Shown here: positions 15,254 to 24,449 of the stretch, piece by piece
Position numbering within the stretch: the first letter of the stretch is position 1
Layout of the letters: each line of letters begins with the position of its first letter
Assembly (NCBI RefSeq): GCF_023705585.1
Contig: NZ_BOQE01000001.1
Span: 3,256,710-3,320,709, forward strand
From: Collibacillus ludicampi
GTDB lineage: Bacteria; Bacillota; Bacilli; Tumebacillales; BOQE01
DNA length: 64,000 nt
Direction: 5' to 3'
The notes under the pieces: generated by a model
What the model saw: only the letters and a program-made list of their open reading frames with translations
The model's database searches: none
What the model was told of the DNA's origin: nothing
Made by a program: the position numbers and the translations under genes

Positions 15254-17737
15254 ATGAATCCTCTTTGGACTTTCTCCACTCTTGGCCTTGGTGCCTTGGT
15301 GGCCGGAGGATTGGCGTGGGAACGGCGTCACCCTTTGTCAAGACCCGAGCAGGATTATCGCTATCTGCGCATCCTTCCTCATGCGGATGTGAGGGTGGAG
15401 ACGGATCGCATCATGCGGCTCGTGGAGCAGTTCGCAGGGTACAATCGTACCAAGCAGGAACGGATCCGCCGGGGCCGGGAATGGTTTCGGTTTCTCATCC
15501 ATATGTCCGAACGTGGGATCGAGTTTTACACAGGCTATCCACAAGACCGATCCACAGGTGTGAATAAAGCGTTTGAGGCGGCCTACCCCGAGTGCGAACG
15601 CCACCCGATCAAGCATGAAGAAATCCCTCTGCCCCATGCCAAAGGCGGGTACGGGGGCTATTTTGTGTTACGCGAGCGGGGAGAACGGGAAGGGTTGCCC
15701 CTGCGGCCATTCGATGCCCGACGGGATGAGTGGGGAGATGTGCTTCTGTTCCTAGAGCCGGGAACCTGGATTGACCTCGTGTTCTCCCCGGCCTCGCCAG
15801 CGGATTTGAAGCGTTTGGTCAAGCAGGCAAGCCGGGCCATACGTCCGGATCCCCGGAAACCTGCGAGTGGGTGGTCTGCTGTGGCGGAGATTGGAAAGGA
15901 GGCCTTGAAGGAGTTTGATCCTCGTAATGAAGGAAGGGGGAGGAAGAGGAAGCAACCTCAGCAACGGCCACCCAGTTTGAGTGATCTCGATCCCGATGAG
16001 GCGGCTCGGTATCGTAGTTTGATGAACCGCTTTACCGGGAAGGAGCGGGCCTTTGATGTGATGCTCACTGTCTGGTCCCAACACGAATTTGCCTCCAGCG
16101 TGATACAAAGTCTAGCCACCCGGCTGGAGTCAATGATGAGCGATCAAAACGGCATCCGGCTTCATAGGACGAGAAAAAGCCCCATAGCCAAAGTAGCTCC
16201 GATGCCCTATCCGCTCCAAACGATGATCTGGACGGCACCGGAGCTCGCGAACATCTTCCATTTGCCGAGTGGTGATCATCGGGTGATGGAACGCATCCCG
16301 CATCTGGAACGAGGACAACGAACTTTCGGGAAAGATGAATTCTCCAAAGGGATCAGCATGGGAACCCTGAATCACCCCATTCATGGCGAACGGGAGGCGA
16401 GAATTCCCCCAGAAACGTTTTCGAAGCATTTCGTCATCACAGGGGTAACCGGAGGAGGAAAATCTTCGCTCATCGTGACGATCTTTCAGTCCATGATCGA
16501 CAACTGGCTGGACGACCCCGATTATGCTGCGGGCTTTACATTGTTTGATCCGGCGCAGGAAACAGCCTTGACCGTGCTCAACCGGTTGCTTGAAGCGGAA
16601 CGACAAGGTCGGCGCGTCCCTTGGGAGCGAGTCCATTATGCGTCACTTAGGGGATCGAAGTATCCGATTGGTTTAAATCTTTTGCATAACAACGACGCCG
16701 AGACGGTCCTTCGTCTTCTCCAAAAAGTGGCTCCTGGAGCGAATACACCAAGAATGGATCGCTTGGCTTACAATGCGATTGCCAGTCTAATTGAGGCAGG
16801 GGGCCATCATACCTTGTTGGGCGTCCTGCCGATGATCGCGGATGAGGACTTTCGGAACCGGGTGATCCCGAAAATCCGAGACTATTACCTGCGGCAATTC
16901 TGGCGCACGGAGTTTGAGAGCTTTGCGGGTGGCCGGGATACTTCAGTCGATGCCCTGATCAACCGATTGAGTCCCTTTCAACGCAACCTGGATCTGCGTC
17001 GGATGGTGGGACAGGCCAAGTGGTCGATTCCCATTCAGAAATGGATGGACGAAGGGCACATCTTTCTCATTGACTTTCTGAATGTCGATGATACGGTAAA
17101 ATCCCTGGCTGGTGCCCATCTGATCAACCAGTATCACTTCGTGGCGAAAAGCCGCCCTCGTGGAAAGCGGCGTCTTCACTTCCTGGTGGCGGACGAGGCC
17201 CACCTGGTTCAGGTGCCGATCATGGGCAAGATTTTGGCGGAGGATCGGAAGTTTGGCTTGTGTCTGGGACTTATTACCCAGTACCCGGAACAGTTTGAAC
17301 CGTGGTTACAAAAGGATCTGGCCAACATCGTGGTCACTATCGCAGCTTGTGTACAGGGGTCCGATTCGTCCGGTACCATGTCCAAACTTCTAAAGGGTTA
17401 CTTCACTCCCGACCAACTTCAAAAATTGCCCGAGAGAACGGCGGCCATTACTACTCGAAATGAGCGTAACGAAGTGGACTTTTTCACGACCAAGAGTGAT
17501 CCGCCGTATGTGTACTTGCCTGATGGTCGTATAGCCAGATACCAGAACGCAGAGGATGAGGAGTTGTTTCTTCGGTACACATTGGCCAAGGCGCAGGAAC
17601 TTCAACGCAGGGACTGGAAGCCGGTGGAGGAAGTGGATCGGGAAATTGAGGAGTATCTTCAAGGTCCAACAGTGCTCGGCAGCCAGAAAAATAACGTCAA
17701 CGATGAAGAAGAATTCAGTGGCCCATTCGATTACTGA
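15254..17737 (+). CDS. HerA/VirD4-like DNA-transfer ATPase
   Basis: 827 residues from ATG 15254 (ATAGGAGTG upstream); the frame is open further upstream but through repeats without a ribosome site. One N-terminal membrane segment (residues 5-22), an about 350-residue domain, then the motor domain: Walker A GVTGGGKSS (residue about 402), Walker B FLVADEAH (about 645), sensor-type LITQYPEQFEPWL and QGSDSSGTMSKLL near 700. FtsK/HerA-class ATPases of this layout are coupling proteins (TcpA/VirD4) or VirB4-like motors that pump DNA. Being the only such ATPase here, it may serve as the coupling protein. Confidence 0.85.
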   Translation: MNPLWTFSTLGLGALVAGGLAWERRHPLSRPEQDYRYLRILPHADVRVETDRIMRLVEQFAGYNRTKQERIRRGREWFRFLIHMSERGIEFYTGYPQDRSTGVNKAFEAAYPECERHPIKHEEIPLPHAKGGYGGYFVLRERGEREGLPLRPFDARRDEWGDVLLFLEPGTWIDLVFSPASPADLKRLVKQASRAIRPDPRKPASGWSAVAEIGKEALKEFDPRNEGRGRKRKQPQQRPPSLSDLDPDEAARYRSLMNRFTGKERAFDVMLTVWSQHEFASSVIQSLATRLESMMSDQNGIRLHRTRKSPIAKVAPMPYPLQTMIWTAPELANIFHLPSGDHRVMERIPHLERGQRTFGKDEFSKGISMGTLNHPIHGEREARIPPETFSKHFVITGVTGGGKSSLIVTIFQSMIDNWLDDPDYAAGFTLFDPAQETALTVLNRLLEAERQGRRVPWERVHYASLRGSKYPIGLNLLHNNDAETVLRLLQKVAPGANTPRMDRLAYNAIASLIEAGGHHTLLGVLPMIADEDFRNRVIPKIRDYYLRQFWRTEFESFAGGRDTSVDALINRLSPFQRNLDLRRMVGQAKWSIPIQKWMDEGHIFLIDFLNVDDTVKSLAGAHLINQYHFVAKSRPRGKRRLHFLVADEAHLVQVPIMGKILAEDRKFGLCLGLITQYPEQFEPWLQKDLANIVVTIAACVQGSDSSGTMSKLLKGYFTPDQLQKLPERTAAITTRNERNEVDFFTTKSDPPYVYLPDGRIARYQNAEDEELFLRYTLAKAQELQRRDWKPVEEVDREIEEYLQGPTVLGSQKNNVNDEEEFSGPFDY

Positions 17738-18098
17738 TCTGTTAAGCTTATCTTTGGAGGTTGATGACATATTTGAATTTTTTTCCATCCCATCTGTTGA
17801 TAAGACGGACATAGCAGTTTATCTGGATAAATCAGATCGAAGAGTGCATGTGCTTGATCTCGCCCTTGGTCGAACTAGTCTGACGAACAGTATAGACTTG
17901 ATTCAAGAGGAGATCCTTCGGAGAATGGGTGTAGCTGACATACGTATCCAAGATTGGGAGTGGTATTTGTACCATCCCGATGGTGTAATAACTCGATATG
18001 ACCCGTTTGAGGAGGAACACCAGTTTAGGCAAGTTGAACCTAACGATGCTGCGCTGTATCCGCAATTTGTGAAAAAAATATTGTGTAGAATTAATTAA
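17703..18098 (+). CDS. Hypothetical acidic protein of the transfer module
   Basis: 131 residues if started at ATG 17703, which overlaps the ATPase end by 35 bases; TTG 17754 is an alternative and neither has a convincing ribosome site. Sequence has mixed alpha/beta character (VDKTDIAVYLDKSDRRVHVL, DWEWYLYHPDGVITRYDPFE). No family recognised. Composition is slightly more AT-rich than the ATPase. Confidence 0.5.
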   Translation: MKKNSVAHSITDLLSLSLEVDDIFEFFSIPSVDKTDIAVYLDKSDRRVHVLDLALGRTSLTNSIDLIQEEILRRMGVADIRIQDWEWYLYHPDGVITRYDPFEEEHQFRQVEPNDAALYPQFVKKILCRIN

Positions 18099-18141
18099 GC
18101 TATTGTCAGAAAGGATTTAGTAAGGGGAATTATTTCAAAAT

Positions 18142-18183
18142 AAGCTCTTCTGCTCCCTATGAGGAGTAAGAGGGCTTTTTTTG
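18142..18183 (+). terminator. Rho-independent terminator
   Basis: Imperfect stem AAGCTCTT...CTCC / GGAG..AAGAGGGCTT followed by seven T, downstream of the 17703 gene. Confidence 0.65.
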
Positions 18184-18201
18184 TTGAAGGGGGGGACATA
18201 T

Positions 18202-18996
18202 ATGCTTTTACGTTGGCTGAATCATCCTTCATTACGAGGAGATGAGCAGCTGATTGCCATGTTGTACGATCTTGGCATATCCACCAAACAACAGCTCCTG
18301 ACGATAACAGGTTGGTCTTCACGCACGCTACGATGGCGTCTGCAACAAATTCGCGAACGGGGACAAACCCCAGAAGAACGGGATATGTGGGTGAAAGCTT
18401 ACCCGGTACCGAGAACTAGGCATGTCATGGCCTATGCTCTTGGAAGACTTGGAATTCAGTACGCACTAGAAATGCGGTTCGAGCAAAGTCGTGGGAAAGA
18501 ACCTCCGCAGTCTCAGATCGCGCATTACGTTGGAACAAATGAGGTCCTGGTCCGGTTATTGCAAGCCGGTGTTTCTCGGGAGCAGGTGCAGTGGCTGTCT
18601 TCTAAAGAGGCGACAGACTATTTGGTGAGTTTGTGGGAATGGGCAGGGAAAGAGTTGAACAGGCGGCGTACCATCCGCCCGGATGCCAGGCTGATTCTCA
18701 ATGAACAACGATTCTGGATCGAGTATGATAACGATACGGAGAATCCACGGCAACTAGAACGGAAGTTTCATGACTACGTTAACACACTGGTTCCTGTGGG
18801 AGAAAATAGCCCGGTACTGTGGATTGCTTCGAATGATCAGCGAAAAAGATACTTGGAAATGAATTGGAAATCGTTTCAAAGGAATTTTTACAAGGAATCC
18901 AAAGTACCGAATATGATGTTTTTTACAGAAGGAGAGGAAACCAATTTTCTCCTTTCTGCCACTGGCAAGATAACTGGTAACATCTCAGGTACGTAA
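18202..18996 (+). CDS. Replication-relaxation family (MobC-like) mobilisation protein
   Basis: 264 residues from ATG 18202, six bases after AAGGGGGGG. N-terminal winged-helix region (QLIAMLYDLGISTKQQLLTI, GWSSRTLRWRLQQIRERG), a middle ending near LYS-rich segments, then the conserved block RPDARLILNEQRFWIEYDND with acidic residues typical of the replication-relaxation family (PF13814). In Gram-positive plasmids and ICEs these bind oriT and act as relaxase or relaxosome component. It is the only mobilisation protein seen, so this element may use a non-canonical relaxase. Family call is good; catalytic role unproven. Confidence 0.78.
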   Translation: MLLRWLNHPSLRGDEQLIAMLYDLGISTKQQLLTITGWSSRTLRWRLQQIRERGQTPEERDMWVKAYPVPRTRHVMAYALGRLGIQYALEMRFEQSRGKEPPQSQIAHYVGTNEVLVRLLQAGVSREQVQWLSSKEATDYLVSLWEWAGKELNRRRTIRPDARLILNEQRFWIEYDNDTENPRQLERKFHDYVNTLVPVGENSPVLWIASNDQRKRYLEMNWKSFQRNFYKESKVPNMMFFTEGEETNFLLSATGKITGNISGT

Positions 18997-19151
18997 AGAG
19001 TCTGATTTACTGGTTGTAACGATGGCAATACATGTTAATAATTCCTTATCCTTATTAGGATTTCCCAACCGACTTGGTTGCTCTATAGCAACCCTATCTT
19101 TCTCAATGATGCTCCAGTTCAATCAGAACGAATGATGAAATTTGTAATAGA

Positions 19152-19418
19152 TTAACTATGAAGATGAGTTGTATGATCCAAACATGATGATTCTAGGCTG
19201 AACTTGACCAAGAGGAAAGGTGATATTTTTAAGCATGATGGAATCAGCCCCCATTTTAACTGTCCGATCCGGTTTTTCCCTTCATGAGCGATCACAGCAG
19301 TAATGAGTTGTCCGGGTGCGATATTATACCGCGGTCGATAATCAAAAGGGATTTGTTCCACCTGGAATCTTTGCAGCAACGAATCCATTGGAACGGTGAG
19401 CGTGAATCGTCCACACAT
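19152..19418 (-). pseudogene. 5' fragment of an SOS response-associated (YedK/HMCES) peptidase gene
   Basis: Starts MCGRFTLTV with the essential Cys2 exposed after Met removal, continues YRPRYNIAPGQ and QLKWGLIPS, the classic YedK N-terminal blocks, then diverges after about 65 residues; intact proteins have about 220. YedK/HMCES crosslinks to abasic sites in single-stranded DNA. The catalytic Glu and His blocks are missing. A C-terminal YedK fragment is at 33391-33640, but the two do not join. Confidence 0.75.
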
Positions 19419-19451
19419 GATCTTCACTCCCAAAAACGGTCAGTCTCGCCA

Positions 19452-19739
19452 ATGCAGGTCAACGCGGAACTGGCCGACCTCATTTATCGCCTGACAGCAC
19501 ATGGACTGTCGCCGACGACGGCGAAGTCGGTTTCATTCTACATGGTCTTGGTCAACGCCAAAATCGCCTCACTGGCACACGCCTTCCAGGACCTGTTCAC
19601 CGTGCTGTCAGTGACTGACTTCATCATGTTGCTATCTTCCATCGGGATGACGCTCTCAGGCAAAGACCGTCGCCTCGTTCAGAAAGAAGCGCCTTCAGCC
19701 AGTCACATCATCCGGGAACTCCCACACAAGGTATCGTAA
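19452..19739 (+). pseudogene. 3' fragment of an unidentified gene
   Basis: 95 codons (MQVNAELADLIYRLTAHGLS...) ending 5 bases before a perfect terminator. It faces the truncated YedK gene head to head, has no ribosome site, and its frame is open only because the YedK fragment lies upstream, so it looks like the tail of a longer helical protein. No family recognised. Confidence 0.4.
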
Positions 19740-19744
19740 GCGAC

Positions 19745-19783
19745 ACGTGGCATACCCGTACTGTGGTATGCCACGTTTTTTTT
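19745..19783 (+). terminator. Strong Rho-independent terminator
   Basis: Perfect 12-bp stem ACGTGGCATACC / GGTATGCCACGT with an 8-base loop and eight T. Confidence 0.9.
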
Positions 19784-19832
19784 GTCTTTAAGACCCACAC
19801 ATCGAGGCAAAATGTCTCAACACTCGTGGAGT

Positions 19833-19906
19833 CCTTGCACTGAAATCCGCGGTTGTCCGAGCCCAACAGCGAAAATGGGTATTTGGTGCAAGGTAAAGGC
19901 CTTTAC
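19833..19906 (+). promoter_or_regulatory. Operator-like palindromes upstream of the TOMM precursor
   Basis: CCTTGCAC (19833-19840) is inverted at 19886-19893 (GTGCAAGG), immediately followed by the perfect 14-bp palindrome GTAAAGGCCTTTAC (19893-19906). The precursor start is 60 bases downstream, so these are candidate regulator sites. Confidence 0.45.
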
Positions 19907-19965
19907 GGTGGCTGAACTTGTTTCATAATCCTATAGGGAGTTCGGAAGAGAGGGGGTACGCGTGC

Positions 19966-20214
19966 GTGGATGATTTTAAGAAGGAACTGAAAAATCTGAA
20001 TATTGACAAGTTCAAGGCGGGCGAGTTGACACCGTCAGAAGACCGTGGGCCGCATGATACGGTTCTAGCACAGTTCGGTAATTGCTTCCGGTGCAGTCGT
20101 TGTTTTCAATGCTTTCGCTGTTTTAACTGTTTCTTCTGCTTTGGGTGTTTTCGTTGTGGCGGCTGCGGTGGTTGCGGTGGTTGCGGTGGTTGCGGTGGTT
20201 GCGGCGGCGTCTAA
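19966..20214 (+). CDS. Heterocycloanthracin-type TOMM precursor peptide
   Basis: 82 residues from GTG 19966 (AGAGAGGGGG 8 bases upstream). Leader of about 39 residues (DDFKKELKNLNIDKF, then KAGELTPSED) shares the F-x-x-EL-x-x-LN...F-x-x-G-E-x-x-P pattern of the heterocycloanthracin/sonorensin family. The core begins after FGN and holds 14 Cys in unbroken C-x-x register: first nine with mostly Phe-X (CFRCSRCFQCFRCFNCFFC), the rest C-G-G, ending GGV. Only one Ser and no Thr are in the core, so the product should be almost all thiazoles. The GGTGGTTGC codon repeat suggests expansion by slippage. Confidence 0.93.
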   Translation: MDDFKKELKNLNIDKFKAGELTPSEDRGPHDTVLAQFGNCFRCSRCFQCFRCFNCFFCFGCFRCGGCGGCGGCGGCGGCGGV

Positions 20215-20255
20215 GGAAGGTCTGACGAACTTCGAGGCGGCTTAAGTGACAGAAT

Positions 20256-20287
20256 TCCCTGCGCGAACCATTGTGTCGCGCAGGGGA
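20256..20287 (+). promoter_or_regulatory. Attenuator-like hairpin between precursor and enzymes
   Basis: CCCTGCGCGA / TCGCGCAGGG, 9-base loop, with no clean T-run. Located 42 bases after the precursor stop; such a stem would raise precursor mRNA level relative to the enzymes. Confidence 0.6.
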
Positions 20288-20388
20288 TAAATCTTGGGAT
20301 ACAGTGGACAAGCCTTCCTACATATGATGTGTGTGAGCCGGATGATTCAGGGCGTGATCACGAACCGTGGTATGGGAGGGAAGTCCCA

Positions 20389-22395
20389 ATGACGAGTTTA
20401 GACCCATCTATGCGCTTAAAGGTCAAGGGAGACGTGTTTTATGTTCCGGATGCAAACGGCGGAGTATATTTCCGGAACAACGAAGGCTCGTTTCGTATGG
20501 AAGGCGGTAGCATTCATCTCTGGATTGAAAAACTGCTGCCTGTGTTCACTGGCGAGCACACACTGGCGGATTTGACAGACGGTCTGCCGGATGCGTACCG
20601 CGACAGGGTGTACGAAATCGCAGAAGTGTTGTATCGCAATGGCATGGTTCGGGACGTCGGGAAGGATCTCCCGCACTGCTTGACCGCTCCAATTCTCAAA
20701 CGATATGAGAGCCAAATTGAATTTATCGATTACTTTGTAGGTTCGGGCGCCTTTCGCTTTCAATCGTATCGTGAGTCAAAGGTGTTAGCTGTCGGTTCGG
20801 GATGGTCTGTCGTTTCGTTGGTATCCGCCCTCTTGGAATCGGGACTGCCGAAAATTCACGTCCTTCTCACGGAGGCGAACCCGGTACATCTTCGGCGACT
20901 CACAGAGTTGGCGGAATCGGCCCTCCTCGCAGACCCAGATGTGGTACTCGAGGAAATCACGCTGAGGTCGGATGGGGAGGGTGCGTGGCGTGAGGCGCTG
21001 CGGCCGTTTGAATGGGTCTTGTATGTGTCAGAGAGCGGCGACATCGAGGAACTGCGGGCTCTCCAAAGCGTATGCAGAGCGGAAAAGAAAGTGTTTCTCC
21101 CGGCTGTGTTCGTTCAGAGCGTCGGATTCGTGGGTCCATTGGTACGTCCAGACTCCGACCTGTGTTGGGAATCCGCGTGGCGCCGATTGCACCAAGCCGC
21201 CCTGTGTAAAGACCCACAGTGGAATACTTTCTCTGACACAGCAGCAGCCATGCTCTCGAATGTCATGGTTTTTGCTTTGTTCAAATCGGTTACCGGCATC
21301 GTCACATCGGAACTCCAGAACCAACTTTTTCTACTCAATCTCGAGACGTTTGAGGGAAGTTGGCACTCGTTCGCACACCACCCCGTGGTGGTCGGTAACG
21401 CCTCCGTCACATGGATTGAAGATATTGAACAGACACTTCAACACCGGTTAGGGCAAAGTGGAGAGGATAAGAGTGTGCTGCTTTCATTTTTCGCTCAACT
21501 GACATCGCCTGAAACGGGCATTTTCCATCATTGGGACGAAGGGGACTTAAAGCAGCTTCCGCTTTCTTTATGTCGCGTCTCGGTAGCGGATCCCTTGTCG
21601 GATGGACCGGCACAGTTGTTACCAGAAATGATTTGTGCGGGACTGACACACGAGAAGGCAAGGCTTGAGGCGGGATTTGCCGGGATAGAAGCGTACGTGT
21701 CCAGGTTGCTGAGCTGGAATTATCCGTCGCTGTTCTCGACTCAAGATGAAGCAGGACGGCAAGTGTCAGATGGGGAAGAGGACGACCGTCGCCTTAAACC
21801 TGGACAATTCGTAGGTGTTGGCGTAGGGGAAACGTTCGCGGAAGCTGTGTGCCGCGGCCTGCAAAAGTGTCTTGAGAAGGAGTTTTCCAAGCAACACCTC
21901 AACCAGCATCCACCGACTGTGGCGCCGGTCCAGGTCAGTGGGGTTCAAGACGAGGATTGCCAGTACTGTGTAAAAGCCCTGACGACACTCAACGGTCCCC
22001 CAGAGATTGCTATGGGGGAGGAAATATGCGGTTTTCCCGTGATTTGGGTGCGCTCCAATGGTCACTGGTACGGCAGTGTAGGTTTGAATGTGACCTTGGC
22101 GTTGCGCATGGCGCTGCAACACGCCATCCTCGCCTCGCAGATTCAAGCGGGTGACTTGGCGACACGGGTGGTTGAGGCTCCGTTCGCACTTGTTCAAGGC
22201 GACGTGCGTCAGTGCCTCGTCGTACAGGAATGCCCGCGGGAAGCACAGGCTCAGGTCTTACACTCTGCGTTACAGGTGCTGAAACGGAACCGTAAACGGA
22301 TGTCGGTCATGCAACTGCATATGGACGAAGCATTGTCGAGCGAAGAACTCGCCGGGGTGTTCGGCGTTGTGTTGCGAGAGGAGGAACTCTCGTGA
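20389..22395 (+). CDS. TOMM maturation protein, E1/ThiF-like (ocin_ThiF_like)
   Basis: 668 residues from ATG 20389, 8 bases after GGGAGGG. N-terminal about 110 residues could form a winged-helix RiPP recognition element (LPVFTGEHTLADLTDGLPDA). A Rossmann nucleotide-binding core follows (VLAVGSGWSVVSLVSALLES, residue about 130), as in the putative thiazole-containing bacteriocin maturation protein family. A late segment has DEDCQYCVKAL. It probably binds the leader and presents the core to the cyclodehydratase. The GTGA junction overlaps the next gene by 4 bases. Confidence 0.85.
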   Translation: MTSLDPSMRLKVKGDVFYVPDANGGVYFRNNEGSFRMEGGSIHLWIEKLLPVFTGEHTLADLTDGLPDAYRDRVYEIAEVLYRNGMVRDVGKDLPHCLTAPILKRYESQIEFIDYFVGSGAFRFQSYRESKVLAVGSGWSVVSLVSALLESGLPKIHVLLTEANPVHLRRLTELAESALLADPDVVLEEITLRSDGEGAWREALRPFEWVLYVSESGDIEELRALQSVCRAEKKVFLPAVFVQSVGFVGPLVRPDSDLCWESAWRRLHQAALCKDPQWNTFSDTAAAMLSNVMVFALFKSVTGIVTSELQNQLFLLNLETFEGSWHSFAHHPVVVGNASVTWIEDIEQTLQHRLGQSGEDKSVLLSFFAQLTSPETGIFHHWDEGDLKQLPLSLCRVSVADPLSDGPAQLLPEMICAGLTHEKARLEAGFAGIEAYVSRLLSWNYPSLFSTQDEAGRQVSDGEEDDRRLKPGQFVGVGVGETFAEAVCRGLQKCLEKEFSKQHLNQHPPTVAPVQVSGVQDEDCQYCVKALTTLNGPPEIAMGEEICGFPVIWVRSNGHWYGSVGLNVTLALRMALQHAILASQIQAGDLATRVVEAPFALVQGDVRQCLVVQECPREAQAQVLHSALQVLKRNRKRMSVMQLHMDEALSSEELAGVFGVVLREEELS

Positions 22396-24335
22396 ACGGT
22401 TGTGTGCTTGTGGTTGGAAACGGGCTGATGGCGGAGTTTGTCATGGGTGAACTCGCGAAGACGTGTCAGGTCGTCCGTCATATGGACTTGTCAGCAGAGG
22501 TTCCCAACGGGGTGGACTTGGCGCTCGTCCTGCACGATGCCTGGCAGCCCGCAATGTATCAACAGGCAGAAGCGGTGTTCCAGCCACTCGGAGTGAAGTG
22601 GCTGCGCGGTTTCGTGTCGTTCGGTGACGGCGTCATCGGACCACTCGTGAGCCCTGGAACACCGGGATGCTCCCAGTGTGCAGACCTGCGGCGTCTGATG
22701 GCAAGTTCTGACCGTCAGGACATGTATGAAATTGAACGAGGATTGGCCGTGCACGGGGGAAACTCGCGTGACGCATGGGTATCGAGACTGGGCCTCATGC
22801 AGATGGCAGAACTCATCGTAGCAGAGGTGCAGCGTGTGTTACACGGCAGCCGCGCGCAAACAGAAGAACATGTTTACTTCGTCAACCTCAAGACGCTGAA
22901 GACGACTCGACACCACATCCTACCGAACCCGCTTTGTTCTGTCTGTGGTCAAGTGCCAGATGACACGCCTGACGCGGCCAAAATCTCACTTGAGTCGAAC
23001 CCGAAGGTAAGCCGCAACAGCTACCGCTCGCGCAAGGTGGACGACCTGAAGGCCGTTCTGGTCCGGGACTATTTGGATTACCGGACCGGGCTCTTGAACG
23101 GGAGGCTTGATGACCTGGCGTCGCCGTTTGCGGCGGTAACCGTCAATCTGCCGTTAATGAGGGCTGACGAAGGGACCGCGGGGCGAACGCTTTCGTATGA
23201 AGAGAGTGAGCTAACCGCCATCTTGGAAGGGCTGGAGCGCTACTGCGGCTTGTCACCCCGTTCCAAGCGGACCGTTGTTAATGACAGTTTCCGAAACCTC
23301 GGCCATCAAGCACTCAATCCGCTCTCGGTCGGGGTGCACGCACCAGAGCATTACGCCCTGCCAGATTTTCCGTTTCAATCGTTCGATCCCGAACGACCCA
23401 TGCACTGGGTATGGGGGTATTCGTTTTTGCATCAACGCCCCATCCTCGTCCCAGAGTTGCTCGCCTATTACAGTTTAGGCTGCGGGGATGGATTCGTCTA
23501 CGAGACTTCGAACGGCTGCGCATTAGGCGGTAGTTTGGTCGAAGCCATTTTCCACGGAATCTTAGAAGTTGTCGAGCGAGACGCATTCCTTATGACGTGG
23601 TACGCACAATTGCCGCTCCCGCGCCTGAATCTTCATTCAGCGGACGATCCCGAACTACATCTGATGGTCGACCGGTTGCGTGCTCTGAAGGGATACGAGA
23701 TCCTCGCGTTTGACGCCACGATGGAGCACGGAATCCCTAGCGTTTGGGTGCTGGCGAAAAACACAAGGCGAAAAGGCGCCAACCTCGCCTGTGCCGCGGG
23801 AGCCCATGTGGACCCGGTACGGGCGGTCAAGAGCGCGATTCACGAGATTTCCGGCACGCTGCTCATGCTCGAAGCGCGATATGAGGAGAACCGCGAGGCA
23901 TGTCTGCGGATGTATCGCGATCCGTACGAGGTGCGGCACATGGAAGACCATTCTATGCTGTACAGTCTGCCGCAAGCAGAAGAGCGCCTGCGATTTTTAC
24001 TCGACCACAACCGCAAAGAAACAACGTTTGACGAGGCATTCAAGCCACGCGCAGCGCACACGGATTTGACGGATGACCTGAAAGACCTGCTGCATGTGTT
24101 CCATCGCTTACAGCTTGATGTGATTGTCATCGACCAGACGGCGCCGGAGCTGAAACGAAACGGACTGTATTGCGTGAAGGTGCTGATACCAGGGATGTTG
24201 CCGATGACATTCGGATATCACCTGACGCGGTTGGAAGGATTGGAGCGCGTACTTACAGTCCCCGTTCACCTCGGTTACGCGACACAACCGCTGACGATGA
24301 GCGACATCAATCCCCATCCCCATCCGTTTCCATGA
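22392..24335 (+). CDS. Fused ThiF/Ocin-like and YcaO cyclodehydratase
   Basis: 647 residues starting at GTG 22392 inside the previous stop. Residues 1-200: E1-like partner domain with two Cys pairs (CSQCADLRR near residue 95, CSVCGQVP near 185) that likely bind zinc. Residues about 210-647: YcaO ATP-dependent cyclodehydratase with EGLERYCGLS, GCALGGSLVEAIFHGILEVV, ERDAFL and a C-terminal NPHPHPFP. A Pro-rich PxPxP end is a hallmark of azoline-forming YcaO enzymes. The enzyme would convert core Cys to thiazolines with ATP. Confidence 0.93.
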   Translation: MNGCVLVVGNGLMAEFVMGELAKTCQVVRHMDLSAEVPNGVDLALVLHDAWQPAMYQQAEAVFQPLGVKWLRGFVSFGDGVIGPLVSPGTPGCSQCADLRRLMASSDRQDMYEIERGLAVHGGNSRDAWVSRLGLMQMAELIVAEVQRVLHGSRAQTEEHVYFVNLKTLKTTRHHILPNPLCSVCGQVPDDTPDAAKISLESNPKVSRNSYRSRKVDDLKAVLVRDYLDYRTGLLNGRLDDLASPFAAVTVNLPLMRADEGTAGRTLSYEESELTAILEGLERYCGLSPRSKRTVVNDSFRNLGHQALNPLSVGVHAPEHYALPDFPFQSFDPERPMHWVWGYSFLHQRPILVPELLAYYSLGCGDGFVYETSNGCALGGSLVEAIFHGILEVVERDAFLMTWYAQLPLPRLNLHSADDPELHLMVDRLRALKGYEILAFDATMEHGIPSVWVLAKNTRRKGANLACAAGAHVDPVRAVKSAIHEISGTLLMLEARYEENREACLRMYRDPYEVRHMEDHSMLYSLPQAEERLRFLLDHNRKETTFDEAFKPRAAHTDLTDDLKDLLHVFHRLQLDVIVIDQTAPELKRNGLYCVKVLIPGMLPMTFGYHLTRLEGLERVLTVPVHLGYATQPLTMSDINPHPHPFP

Positions 24336-24449
24336 GCTTTGACTGTGACGGGGAAGCTGGGCGTGCGCACGCTGAACGAACTTACCATCGCTTGCCATGA
24401 TGATTCCCATCTTATTCGCACCTCGAATCCCTGACCAGGAGGGAGAAGC

